Assembly (NCBI GenBank): GCA_910585875.1
Contig: CAJUIK010000008.1
Location: 44,675 to 55,631, forward strand
Origin: an uncultured Eubacteriales bacterium
GTDB lineage: Bacteria; Bacillota; Clostridia; Oscillospirales; Butyricicoccaceae
DNA: 10,957 nt
Direction: 5' to 3'
Shown here: positions 1 to 6,711 of the stretch, one piece after another
Numbering within the stretch: the stretch's first letter is position 1
How the letters are laid out: each line of letters opens with the position of its first letter
Notes under the pieces: model-generated
The model's input: the letters and a program-made list of their open reading frames with translations, nothing else
What the model was told of the DNA's origin: nothing
The model's database searches: none
Made by a program: the position numbers and the translations under genes

Positions 1-1
1 C

Positions 2-235
2 TGCCGAGGGCTGTCGGCATATGCTTTCCGCCAACTGGGGGCTCGAGGGATCGCGGCTTTCTGTGAGCCGGAAAACCGCCGGAGCTGTCGGTTGCTGGAA
101 AAACTGGGCATGGAAAACCAGGGGCTGCGGCGGCAAATGGTCTGCCGGGCGGACAATCAGGGGAGAATGGAATGGGCGCCCGCCCTGGTCTATGTGATGA
201 AACAATCTGATTTTTGGGAGAGGTGGAATCCATGA
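2..235 (+). CDS. GNAT-family N-acetyltransferase, 3' end only (RimJ/RimL-like)
   Basis: This is the last 77 codons of a gene that begins before the window. The visible part has the C-terminal half of the GNAT fold as seen in the RimJ/RimL-like (Acetyltransf_3) group: an alpha helix 'AYAFRQLGARGIAAF', then the acetyl-CoA-side signature 'PENRRSCRLLEKLGM' (Asn-x-x-Ser followed by Leu-Glu-Lys-Leu-Gly), then a short strand and tail ending in WNP. Members acetylate amino groups of proteins, antibiotics or small molecules; the substrate cannot be told from this end. The stop codon overlaps the ATG of the next gene in an ATGA arrangement, so the two are probably translationally coupled. The family call is fairly secure from the motif; any finer function is not. 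Confidence 0.8.
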   Translation, partial: CRGLSAYAFRQLGARGIAAFCEPENRRSCRLLEKLGMENQGLRRQMVCRADNQGRMEWAPALVYVMKQSDFWERWNP

Positions 236-963
236 ATCATGTGTTGATTACCGGCGGCGGCCGGGGCATCGGCCGGGCCTGTGCGCTGGCCTTTGCCTCC
301 GCAGGGTGGCGGACGTCCTTCAGTTATGTGCAGAATAGAGAGGCGGCGGAACAAACCGCCCGGCAGATTTGGGAGGCCGGGGGACAGGCCGCCTTTTACC
401 AGGCCGACGTGGGGGATTCCAGCCAGGTGGACCGGTTGTTCGACCAAGCGGAGGAGAGGTTCGGCCCGGCGGACGCCTTAGTTTGCAATGCCGGCCTGGC
501 TTGGCAGGGGCTGCTGACGGATATGGCCGACCAGCAGTGGCGGCGGTTGACGGCCGTAGACCTGGACGGGGCGTTCTATTGCTGCCGCCGCGCCCTGCCC
601 GCCATGATTCGCCGCAAAGAGGGCGCTATCGTCGCTATTTCCTCCATGTGGGGGCTGACGGGCGCCAGCTGCGAAGCGGCCTATTCGGCGGCCAAAGCCG
701 GGGTGATCGGGCTGACGAAGGCCCTGGCCAAAGAGGCCGGCCCTTCGGGGATCCGAGTCAACTGCGTGGCGCCGGGGGTGATCGACACCCAGATGAATGG
801 CGCTTTGACGGCTCAGGATCTGCAGGAGCTGGCGGACCGGACGCCTCTGTGCCGCATTGGCGCCCCGGAGGAGGTGGCCCAGGCGGTCTTGTTTTTGTGT
901 AGCCCCGCCTCCTCTTTTATCACAGGCCAGGTCTTGGCCGTGGACGGGGGATTGGCGGTATAG
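232..963 (+). CDS. ymfI: FabG-like short-chain dehydrogenase; probable EF-P 5-aminopentanone reductase (YmfI-like)
   Basis: A 243-residue classical SDR, full length for the family and predicted cytoplasmic. The N-terminal Rossmann motif TGGGRGIG (residues 7-14) binds NAD(P)H, CNAG (85-88) stabilises the central sheet, and the catalytic residues are Ser138, Tyr151 and Lys155 (YSAAK), the same numbering as E. coli FabG. The core 'SSMWGLTGASCEAAYSAAK' with 'RVNCVAPGVIDTQMN' resembles, from memory, Firmicutes proteins named elongation factor P 5-aminopentanone reductase (YmfI in Bacillus subtilis), which reduces a 5-aminopentanone group on EF-P to 5-aminopentanol. FabG-type 3-oxoacyl-ACP reductase is the alternative; no fatty-acid or efp gene is in view to decide. 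The ATG at 232 is chosen over an in-frame TTG at 214 because GGGAGAGGTGG (216-226) lies just ahead of it. It overlaps the upstream acetyltransferase gene by 4 bases. Confidence 0.85.
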   Translation: MNHVLITGGGRGIGRACALAFASAGWRTSFSYVQNREAAEQTARQIWEAGGQAAFYQADVGDSSQVDRLFDQAEERFGPADALVCNAGLAWQGLLTDMADQQWRRLTAVDLDGAFYCCRRALPAMIRRKEGAIVAISSMWGLTGASCEAAYSAAKAGVIGLTKALAKEAGPSGIRVNCVAPGVIDTQMNGALTAQDLQELADRTPLCRIGAPEEVAQAVLFLCSPASSFITGQVLAVDGGLAV

Positions 964-1090
964 CGGCGAAGGAACGGGCCTCTCCATCCCAGGCCCCGCC
1001 GCCCAAAGCGCGGCGTTCAGGCGTCTTGCGCAAATGCCGGGTTTTTCGGCGGCTTCCGAGGGGAAATTTACAGAAACAGAAAAAACGACC

Positions 1091-1127
1091 AAAAGCGCCC
1101 AGTAAGATATTGGACGCTTTTCTTTTT
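1091..1127 (+). terminator. Rho-independent terminator after the SDR gene
   Basis: AAAAGCGCCC (1091-1100) pairs with GGACGCTTTT (1112-1121) as a 10-bp stem with one mismatch and an 11-base loop. A pyrimidine-rich run TCTTTTT follows. It lies 127 bases after the SDR stop and ahead of the predicted spoIIE promoter, so it separates the two units. Confidence 0.75.
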
Positions 1128-1132
1128 CGGCC

Positions 1133-1159
1133 TTTTCTGCGAAACGGGACGTGTATACT
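1133..1159 (+). promoter_or_regulatory. spoIIE: Candidate spoIIE promoter
   Basis: A good -10 hexamer TATACT sits at 1154-1159, 52 bases before the chosen start codon. No convincing -35 lies at 17 bases; the nearest T-rich element is TTTTCT (1133-1138). In B. subtilis spoIIE is read by sigma-A RNA polymerase with Spo0A~P, from a promoter with abnormal -10/-35 spacing, so a poor -35 is not surprising. TTCGGCC at 1126-1132 matches the reverse 0A box (TTCGACA) at only 5 of 7 bases. The -10 is seen; regulation by Spo0A is inferred. Confidence 0.4.
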
Positions 1160-1211
1160 GGCGGCACAAGCCAGACGCGGCTGGCATTTTGCAGAAAACG
1201 GAGTGATGGAA

Positions 1212-3548
1212 ATGGACAAGCAGACCTGGGCGCGAGGGGGCGTTTTGCGGAGGAGAATGCAGACGGCGGCGAGCAGGCCCTGGGCCGCCGGCGCGTTGTA
1301 TCAGGCGGGGCTCACAATCGGAGGATATATCCTGTCCGGCGCGCCCCTTTTGGGCCAGACCTACCCCTTGGGGCTGGCCTGGGGCGCGGCTTTTTGCGGC
1401 GGATATTATGGATATGGAGCGGCGGTGGGGGCTTTTATCGGCTATGCCCTGGGCCTGGGGGAAGCCGGGCTCCATTATTGCGCGTCTTTGTTGGTGTGCG
1501 CCGCCTGCGCCATGGTGTTCGCGCGGGCCTGGGCCGAAGGCGCCCGGCTGATGATGCCCGTCAGCGCGGCTGTGACTCTGTGGTGTACGGGCAGCGCGGT
1601 GTTGGCGACGCAGTTTTCCCTTCAAGGCCTGATTTTATTGGGCTGCGAGGGCGCCTTGTGCGCCGGGTTCGTCTATTTTTATGGGGCGGCCCTTTCGCCG
1701 GCCGGCGCCGGAGCGCCGGGGGAAAAGACCCGGCTGGCCGGCCAGGCGGCGCTTTTTTTATCTGTTCTGCTGGTTTTGGAGCCTTGGCGGGTCTTTGAGA
1801 TCGTCAGCCCGGCCCGGGCTCTGGCGGCCCTGTCGGTGATGTGCCTGGCCTATTGCGCCGGCGGCGGAGGCGGGGCCGCCGCCGGCGTGGCCTTTGGGGC
1901 GGCGATGGATTTGTCTGCCGGGCTGGAGATCCATTTTTTAGGAGTCTACGGCTTTGCCGGCCTGCTGTCTGGCTGCTGCCGGGGCAAAAAGCGGCTTCCA
2001 TTTGCGGTTTGGTTCGTGTTGGCCAACTGCGCGGCAACCCTTTGGGGATTGGGCAGCGACCGGGCTTTGGCCGGGCTTTACGAATGCTTCTGCGCCTCGG
2101 TCTTCTTTTTGGTCGTTCCCCAGGGGACGCTGGCCGGGCTGCAGGGCCGGTTCAGCCGTCAGGAGCAGGCGGAAGGTCTTCCGATTTCCCGTCCTGCCGG
2201 CGGAGGGGGAAAACGGCTGCGGCAGGCCGCCCAAGCTCTGGAAGCCCTGTCCATGGCCTTGACCGACGTCACCGACCGGCTGGGCCGGCGCAACGAGCAG
2301 GATGTGGCCCAGGTTTTCCGCCGGGCCTCGGGCAAAGTCTGTGGGCGGTGCCCCGTCCGGGGAACCTGCTGGGACAAGGATTATGTGAGCACGATGGGGG
2401 CGATGAACGACGTGACCCAGCGGCTCCGGAGCAGAGGCAAACTGGAGCCGGAGGATTTTCCCTTCTTTTTCGCCGCTCGGTGCCTCAATATGCGCCAGTT
2501 CACCGGCGCTGTCAACGACGAATACGCCGCCTGGCTGCGCCGCCGCCGGCAGCAGGCCCAGCGGGGCGGCGCCCGGCAGCTGATGCGCCGGCAATACGAG
2601 GGCATCCAAGGGCTGATTCAGGATATGGCCTCCAACGCGGATCAGGGGCCGGAGTACTATCCCTCTCTGCAAAACCGGGCTCAAAATATCGCCGCCGCCT
2701 ATTTCCGCCGGCCGCTGGCTCAGCTCTATTGCCAGCAGGGCCGGATGTACTGCGACATTCGGGTGGGAGACCCGGACGATTTGCCCGAAGACGCCGCCGC
2801 CTTCACACGGAGCCTGTCTCTGGCCTTGGGGCGGGAGTTCGGCCCGCCGGAACCCCAGCTCAGCGCCCGGGGCATGACGGTGCGGTGCAGCGAACAGGAG
2901 CGCTTTTCCGTCCAGGCGGGCTGTGCTCAGCGGAAAAAGGAGGGACAGGCCGTCAGCGGCGACCAGCAGTCCTATTTTATCACGGAGGACGGCAGAGCCG
3001 TGGTCATGCTGGCCGACGGCATGGGCTCCGGCGAGGGGGCGGCGGCCGTGAGCATGGACGCGCTGTCGCTGATCGGGCGGTTTGCCAAGGCCGGATGCAG
3101 CCTGTGCGAAAGCGCCCGGGCTGTGGTCCCCATGCTGGCCGCCCGGCTGGAGGAACGGGGATTCACCACTCTGGACCTGCTGGAAATCGACCTGTTTTCC
3201 GGCAGATGCGCCTTGACAAAGTATGGCGCCGCTCCCACCTGGCTGCTGGCGGGGGGCCGGGCCCGCAAGCTGGAATCCCGGGCGCTGCCCGCTGGGCTGG
3301 AAGCCGGCGCGCCTCCTCCTGAGCCAGAATATTTTACCCTGCGGGAGGACTGCCGGATTTTGATGGTCAGCGACGGCGCCGCCGAGGGCCTGGACGAGCC
3401 CTTTTTGTTGGAATACCTGCGGCTGCACCCCGGCGCCGACGACCCGGAAGAGTTGGCGCAGGGTTTGGCAGACCGGGCGGCGCCGGAGGAATCCCCAGAC
3501 GATAGGACGGCCGTGGTGGTGGACGTCCGCCGCCAGCCCCGGGTATAA
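1212..3548 (+). CDS. spoIIE: Stage II sporulation protein E (PP2C phosphatase activating sigma-F)
   Basis: A 778-residue protein, slightly shorter than B. subtilis SpoIIE (827). Residues ~25-310 form many hydrophobic segments (the polytopic membrane domain), then a soluble linker carries the Cys cluster C377-x2-C380-x5-C386 followed by Trp, typical of the clostridial central region. The C-terminal PP2C domain holds the metal-binding acidic residues: GD at 583-584, ADGMGSGE around Asp602, VSDG at Asp721 and DDRT at 763-764. SpoIIE dephosphorylates SpoIIAA~P at the polar septum, freeing sigma-F from SpoIIAB in the forespore, and also acts with FtsZ in asymmetric division. The start at 1212 is preferred over ATG 1206 because GGAG (1200-1203) is 8 bases ahead; reading further up to 1026 would run through a terminator. 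The first of the two motif Asp-Gly pairs and the DD pair are intact, so it should be active. Confidence 0.96.
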   Translation: MDKQTWARGGVLRRRMQTAASRPWAAGALYQAGLTIGGYILSGAPLLGQTYPLGLAWGAAFCGGYYGYGAAVGAFIGYALGLGEAGLHYCASLLVCAACAMVFARAWAEGARLMMPVSAAVTLWCTGSAVLATQFSLQGLILLGCEGALCAGFVYFYGAALSPAGAGAPGEKTRLAGQAALFLSVLLVLEPWRVFEIVSPARALAALSVMCLAYCAGGGGGAAAGVAFGAAMDLSAGLEIHFLGVYGFAGLLSGCCRGKKRLPFAVWFVLANCAATLWGLGSDRALAGLYECFCASVFFLVVPQGTLAGLQGRFSRQEQAEGLPISRPAGGGGKRLRQAAQALEALSMALTDVTDRLGRRNEQDVAQVFRRASGKVCGRCPVRGTCWDKDYVSTMGAMNDVTQRLRSRGKLEPEDFPFFFAARCLNMRQFTGAVNDEYAAWLRRRRQQAQRGGARQLMRRQYEGIQGLIQDMASNADQGPEYYPSLQNRAQNIAAAYFRRPLAQLYCQQGRMYCDIRVGDPDDLPEDAAAFTRSLSLALGREFGPPEPQLSARGMTVRCSEQERFSVQAGCAQRKKEGQAVSGDQQSYFITEDGRAVVMLADGMGSGEGAAAVSMDALSLIGRFAKAGCSLCESARAVVPMLAARLEERGFTTLDLLEIDLFSGRCALTKYGAAPTWLLAGGRARKLESRALPAGLEAGAPPPEPEYFTLREDCRILMVSDGAAEGLDEPFLLEYLRLHPGADDPEELAQGLADRAAPEESPDDRTAVVVDVRRQPRV

Positions 3549-3606
3549 AGCCTGCCTGAATTGGCAACAATAAAATCGCTGAAACTGACGACGGGAGGAA
3601 AGGATT

Positions 3607-3867
3607 ATGGTACGAGGCGCGTCCAAACGGGCGGTCATTGTGCGGCCTGGGGATTCCAAGCTGTTTGAACAGGCGATTTTTATTGTGTCCGAGCCTCAGG
3701 GGGGCCAGGGGATGACTCAGAGCCAGCTGCTGCAGGAGGCCCAGCGCATCGCCGGGCGTTACGCCCCCCAAGGCCAAAAACCCGGAGGCTCCGGCGTTCC
3801 CCTGGCCTTTGCGGCGGGGATGGGCGTCACCGGCCTGGCCTGGATCGCGGCGCTGCTGCTGTTCTGA
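3607..3867 (+). CDS. Small conserved-looking protein with a C-terminal membrane anchor, downstream of spoIIE
   Basis: An 86-residue protein of unknown function. The start is supported by GGGAGGAAAGG (3592-3602) a few bases ahead of the ATG. Residues 1-30 form a basic then beta-strand-like segment ('SKRAVIVRPGDSKLFEQAIF') that resembles short clostridial hypothetical proteins I have seen, but I cannot name a family. Residues ~35-55 look helical and polar. Residues 64-86 (from VPLAFAAG to the final LLLF) are a single hydrophobic stretch ending at the C terminus, giving a tail-anchored topology with the N-terminal domain most likely in the cytoplasm. It follows spoIIE by 58 bases with no terminator between, and a strong terminator comes 69 bases after its stop, so co-transcription with spoIIE is likely. 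A sporulation role is inferred from position only. Confidence 0.75.
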   Translation: MVRGASKRAVIVRPGDSKLFEQAIFIVSEPQGGQGMTQSQLLQEAQRIAGRYAPQGQKPGGSGVPLAFAAGMGVTGLAWIAALLLF

Positions 3868-3902
3868 GGTTCGACGAGTTTTTGGGAAAACGGGGAAATT
3901 TG

Positions 3903-3916
3903 TCCCGCCGGCGGGA
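3903..3916. repeat. Perfect 14-bp palindrome downstream of the small gene
   Basis: TCCCGCCGGCGGGA equals its own reverse complement. It lies in the trailer between the small gene's stop and the T-tailed terminator at 3937. A second small hairpin (GCGC-TTC-GCGC, 3924-3934) follows. No function is evident; it may add structure to the 3' end of the spoIIE transcript. Confidence 0.5.
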
Positions 3917-3936
3917 TCTCCGGGCGCTTCGCGCTG

Positions 3937-3967
3937 AAAACGGCTCTTTGACAAGGGCCGTTTTTTT
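3937..3967 (+). terminator. Rho-independent terminator of the spoIIE unit
   Basis: AAAACGGCTC (3937-3946) pairs with GGGCCGTTTT (3955-3964) as a 10-bp stem with one G-T pair and an 8-base loop, followed by an unbroken T run to 3967. Confidence 0.9.
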
Positions 3968-4015
3968 GCGTTTGCAAAAGAGCGCCGGCAAGGGCGGCGA
4001 TTGCGCGAAAGGAAA

Positions 4016-4044
4016 TTGAATACGGCACGGGAATATGATATACT
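4016..4044 (+). promoter_or_regulatory. Sigma-A-type promoter with extended -10, for the DUF1905 gene
   Basis: TTGAAT (4016-4021) and TATACT (4039-4044) are separated by exactly 17 bases, and TGA directly precedes the -10 (extended -10 at 4036). This is the best vegetative promoter in the window. Transcription would start near 4051, giving a leader of about 70 bases. Confidence 0.8.
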
Positions 4045-4066
4045 ATCTGTTATGCGGGCAACCTAT

Positions 4067-4103
4067 GATCGGCGCCGGTTCCAAGCAGGGCGCCGGCTCG
4101 ATC
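4067..4103 (+). promoter_or_regulatory. Leader hairpin ahead of the DUF1905 start
   Basis: GATCG (4067-4071) and CGATC (4099-4103) pair, and the inner GC-rich arms can extend the stem with bulges. The octamer GGCGCCGG occurs twice (4071-4078, 4089-4096). The structure ends 7 bases before the AGGAGG ribosome binding site (4111-4116). No known riboswitch class is recognised. Confidence 0.4.
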
Positions 4104-4120
4104 GAAGAAAAGGAGGCCCT

Positions 4121-4414
4121 ATGAATCAGAAAATCTATCGGTTTCGCGCCCCCATCCGCCTCGTTCCCCAAAAAGGCGGCGCGTATGTTGTGTTTCCCTA
4201 TGACGTTCGCAAGGAATTCGGTAAGGGCCGCGTCAAAGTGCGCGCCTCTTTCGACGGCGTCCCCTATGAAGGCAGCGTCGTAAACATGGGGCTTAAAAAC
4301 CCGGACGGCAGCGTCTGTTATATCATCGGGGTGCTGAAATCCATTCGAGAACAGCTGGGAAAGGGCGAGGGCGACGAGGTGGAAGTAGTTCTTTGCCAAA
4401 AGCAGTCGGATTGA
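4121..4414 (+). CDS. DUF1905 domain-containing protein
   Basis: A 97-residue soluble protein that is essentially one DUF1905 domain. Visible family features are 'FRAPIRLVPQKGGAYVVFP' (residues 8-26), FGKGRVKVRASFDGVPYEGS (33-52) with the typical Gly-Arg-Val-x-Val-x-x-x-x-Asp-Gly pattern, and the closing segment IREQLGKGEGDEVEVVL near residues 78-94. The fold is expected to be a small beta barrel; the biochemical role of the family is not established. It starts with ATG behind AGGAGG (4111-4116) with a short 4-base spacer. It has its own promoter and no terminator before the next promoter, so some read-through into the capA-like gene is possible. Family assignment is secure; function is unknown. 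Confidence 0.88.
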   Translation: MNQKIYRFRAPIRLVPQKGGAYVVFPYDVRKEFGKGRVKVRASFDGVPYEGSVVNMGLKNPDGSVCYIIGVLKSIREQLGKGEGDEVEVVLCQKQSD

Positions 4415-4437
4415 GGGGCAAAAGGAAAAATGAACGG

Positions 4438-4466
4438 TTGCGTTTTCGCCTTTGATTGCATACAAT
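4438..4466 (+). promoter_or_regulatory. Sigma-A-type promoter for the capA-like/dusB unit
   Basis: TTGCGT (4438-4443) and TACAAT (4461-4466) with a 17-base spacer. The -10 would place the transcription start near 4473, about 26 bases ahead of the next ATG. Confidence 0.65.
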
Positions 4467-4483
4467 AAAAAGACAGGCGAAAA
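4443..4483. repeat. 9-bp inverted repeat bracketing the -10 element
   Basis: TTTTCGCCT (4443-4451) and AGGCGAAAA (4475-4483) are exact reverse complements separated by 23 bases, with the TACAAT hexamer between them. No T run follows the right arm, so it is not a normal terminator. A bound repressor or a chance match are both possible. Confidence 0.5.
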
Positions 4484-4498
4484 GAAAGAGAAAGAACG

Positions 4499-5728
4499 AT
4501 GAAGATGAAAAAACTGCGATTTTGGCTTTTGGCGGCGCTGACGCTGTCTCTGGTTCTGGCGCCTGCCGCCTGCGGTCCAGCGGCGGAACAGCCGGCTGAA
4601 GAGCCTCCTCTGGAGGGACAGGCCCCGACGCCGGAACCAGACGTTCAGCCGGAACCGGAGCCAGAAGATCCGCCAGAACCGGAACCGGTGGAAGAGGTTC
4701 GGGTCACGTTGATAGCCGTGGGCGACAACCTGCTTCACAACACTATTTCCTGGGATTGCGAACTGCCCGGGGGCGGTTACGATTTCACGCCGGTCTATCA
4801 ATTTGTCAAGCCCTGGATTCAGGGGGCGGACTTGGCTTTCCTCAGCCAAGAGGTTCCGCTGAACGGCACGGCGGGGCGCTATCCCAACCTGGACGCCCCC
4901 CAGCAGGCGGCGGACGCCGCCATGGACTGCGGCTTCGACGTGGTGAATCAGGCTACCAATCACGCTTTGGACAAAGGGTTTCAGGGGCTGCAAAACACCT
5001 TGGAAGCCTGGTCCCAACGGGGGATTCCGGTAATCGGCGCCTTTCGCTCTCCAGAGGAAGCTGCAAAACCCTGCCTGATTGAGCGGCACGGCCTGATCTT
5101 CGGCTTTCTGGGTTATACATATGGGACCAACGGCATTCCTATTCCAGAAGGCAAGGAATATGCCATAGCTCTGATTGACGAGAAAAAAATCCAGGCGGAT
5201 ATTCAGGCTTTGCGGCCTCAGTGCGATTATCTGGCGGTTTCCATGCACTGGGGCGCGGAGTATCAGCAGGACGCCAGCCAAGAGCAGCAGGCCCTGGCCC
5301 AGAAGATGGCCGATTGGGGGGCGGATTTGATTATCGGCAGCCATCCCCATGTGCTTCAGCCCGCTCAATGGCTGGAAAAGGCCGGCGGCGGCCGGGCGTT
5401 CTGCGCCTATTCCTTGGGCAATTTTGTGTCCTCTCAGAATACCAGGGAAACCATGTTGGGCGGGATGCTGGGGCTGACGGTGGTTCGAGACAGCGACGGG
5501 ACCATCCGCACGGAAAACCCGGGGATTTTGCCCATCGTCACCTATTTTGAACGAAAAAACAAGAATTACCGGATTTATCCGCTGGAGGAGTATACGGCGG
5601 AGATGGCCTCCCGTCATGCCGTGGCGGCGTTGGACGGCCCTGTGACGCCGGAGTATTTCGGCAATCTGGCCCAGAAGATTTTGGGCGATTTTTACAAGAC
5701 GAAGGAGAGTTTTTCGTGCCAGCCATAG
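4499..5728 (+). CDS. CapA family protein (PGA_cap, exported metallophosphatase fold)
   Basis: A 409-residue exported protein. Residues 1-25 are a signal sequence (MKMKK, hydrophobic core, then APAAC). The lipobox is imperfect because residue -3 to Cys25 is Pro, so an AxA signal-peptidase I site is an alternative to lipidation. Residues ~26-67 are a Pro/Glu-rich spacer. The PGA_cap domain follows, with calcineurin-like metal-site motifs: GDNLLH (Asp76, His80), Glu118, NQATNH (Asn150, Asn154, His155), MHWGAE (His250), GSHPH (His282, His284) and SLGNF (305-309). CapA/PgsA proteins take part in poly-gamma-glutamate export or anchoring in bacilli, but single-copy clostridial members without capB/capC, as here, have no proven role. 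A GA-rich but weak ribosome site precedes ATG 4499; ATG 4505 is an alternative. It overlaps dusB by 13 bases. Confidence 0.93.
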   Translation: MKMKKLRFWLLAALTLSLVLAPAACGPAAEQPAEEPPLEGQAPTPEPDVQPEPEPEDPPEPEPVEEVRVTLIAVGDNLLHNTISWDCELPGGGYDFTPVYQFVKPWIQGADLAFLSQEVPLNGTAGRYPNLDAPQQAADAAMDCGFDVVNQATNHALDKGFQGLQNTLEAWSQRGIPVIGAFRSPEEAAKPCLIERHGLIFGFLGYTYGTNGIPIPEGKEYAIALIDEKKIQADIQALRPQCDYLAVSMHWGAEYQQDASQEQQALAQKMADWGADLIIGSHPHVLQPAQWLEKAGGGRAFCAYSLGNFVSSQNTRETMLGGMLGLTVVRDSDGTIRTENPGILPIVTYFERKNKNYRIYPLEEYTAEMASRHAVAALDGPVTPEYFGNLAQKILGDFYKTKESFSCQP

Positions 5729-6690
5729 CCGATATCCAATTTGACAGCCCTTTTTTGTTGGCGCCCATGGCGGGGGTCACGGATTCCGCTTTCCGCAGTC
5801 TTTGCCGGCGTATGGGAGCCGCGGGGGCCTATACCGAGATGGTCAGCGCCAAGGCGCTGCTGTTTCGCGACAAAAAAACAGCCGCCCTGCTGGAGATTCA
5901 TCCAGAGGAGCGGCCCTGCGGCGCCCAGATTTTTGGCTCGGATCCGGAAATCTGCGCCCAAGGCGCCCAGATCGCTTTGGAGCTCAGTCATGCGGATTTT
6001 TTGGATATCAACATGGGCTGCCCCGCCCCCAAGATTGTCAACAATGGAGAGGGCTCCGCTTTGATGCGGGATTTGCCCCGGGCGGAAAAGATTATTGCGG
6101 CGGTGCGCCGGGCGGCAGACGTCCCCCTCACCGTCAAATTCCGCAAGGGCTATGAGGCTGGAGACGATAACTGCGCGGAATTCGGCCGCATGGCGGAGAG
6201 CTGCGGCGCCGACGCCGTGTGCGTCCACGGCCGCACGCGGCGGCAGATGTATGGGGGGCAAAGCGATTTGCAGGCGGCGCTGCGGGTGAAAGCAGCAGTG
6301 AAAATCCCCGTGATTGTCAGCGGCGATATCTTTGGGCCGGAGCAGGCCCTGGCGGCCTTGGAGGGCGGCGCGGATTTCGTAGTCGCCGCCCGAGGCGCCC
6401 AGGGAAACCCTTTTATTTTTCCGCAGCTGCTGGCCGCTTGGCGGGGAGAGCCGCCGCCAAAGCCTCCGGACCTGGCTGAGCTGATCGCCGTCATGGACGA
6501 GCATCTGGCTTTGATGTGCCGGCGCAAGGGGGAGGACCGGGCCATGCCCGAAGCCCGCAAGCATATCTTGTGGTACCTCAAGGGCGTTCGGGGCGCCAAG
6601 CCCTTTAAGCTGAAGTTCAGCGCCGTCAGCACGCTGGAGCAGTTCCGGGCCTTGTGCGGCGAAATGCTGGAAACGCTGGGCGGAGAATAA
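5716..6690 (+). CDS. dusB: tRNA-dihydrouridine synthase (DusB-like)
   Basis: A 324-residue cytoplasmic flavoenzyme of usual family length that reduces specific uridines in the tRNA D-loop to dihydrouridine using FMN and NAD(P)H. Motifs in order: APMAGVTD (16-23, FMN site), AQIFGSDP near residue 73, DINMGCPAPK with the catalytic Cys102, KFRKGYE with Lys141, VHGRTRRQMY with His171, VSGDIF, and ARGAQGNPF for the FMN phosphate. A C-terminal helical tRNA-binding region follows. The start is GTG at 5716, supported by AAGGAGAG 6 bases ahead. Its 5' end overlaps the last 13 bases of the capA-like gene in another frame, so it is probably translationally coupled to it. Which uridine positions are modified cannot be told; the DusB subgroup is the usual one in Firmicutes. 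Confidence 0.95.
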   Translation: MPAIADIQFDSPFLLAPMAGVTDSAFRSLCRRMGAAGAYTEMVSAKALLFRDKKTAALLEIHPEERPCGAQIFGSDPEICAQGAQIALELSHADFLDINMGCPAPKIVNNGEGSALMRDLPRAEKIIAAVRRAADVPLTVKFRKGYEAGDDNCAEFGRMAESCGADAVCVHGRTRRQMYGGQSDLQAALRVKAAVKIPVIVSGDIFGPEQALAALEGGADFVVAARGAQGNPFIFPQLLAAWRGEPPPKPPDLAELIAVMDEHLALMCRRKGEDRAMPEARKHILWYLKGVRGAKPFKLKFSAVSTLEQFRALCGEMLETLGGE

Positions 6691-6711
6691 CCGCCCTCAA
6701 TCCGCCGGGAG

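Noticed and set aside
1026..1211. Upstream extension of the spoIIE reading frame to position 1026
   Set aside because: The extension runs through the T-tailed terminator at 1091-1127 and the -10 at 1154, and its encoded sequence is basic and not SpoIIE-like. The ribosome site at 1200-1203 fits ATG 1212.
1700..1745. Dense CCGG/GGCGCC palindromes within spoIIE
   Set aside because: They fall in a stretch of Ala/Gly/Pro codons in a GC-rich gene and are explained by composition.
3549..3606. Separate promoter or terminator between spoIIE and the small gene
   Set aside because: Only a 4-bp TGCC/GGCA hairpin without a T run, and TTGGCA without a matching -10, are present.
1938..3659. Long minus-strand open frame opposite spoIIE
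   Set aside because: It is antisense to a gene with clear domain motifs, its product is a low-complexity Gly/Pro/Gln/Arg-rich sequence, and it crosses gene borders. It is a product of GC-rich codon bias.
4443..4483. Inverted repeat as a terminator for the DUF1905 gene
   Set aside because: The 23-base loop and lack of a T run after the right arm do not fit intrinsic termination. A promoter element lies inside.
4043..5617. Long minus-strand open frame opposite the DUF1905 and capA-like genes
   Set aside because: No recognisable domain, it spans two well-supported genes and their promoter, and its composition is that of a shadow frame.
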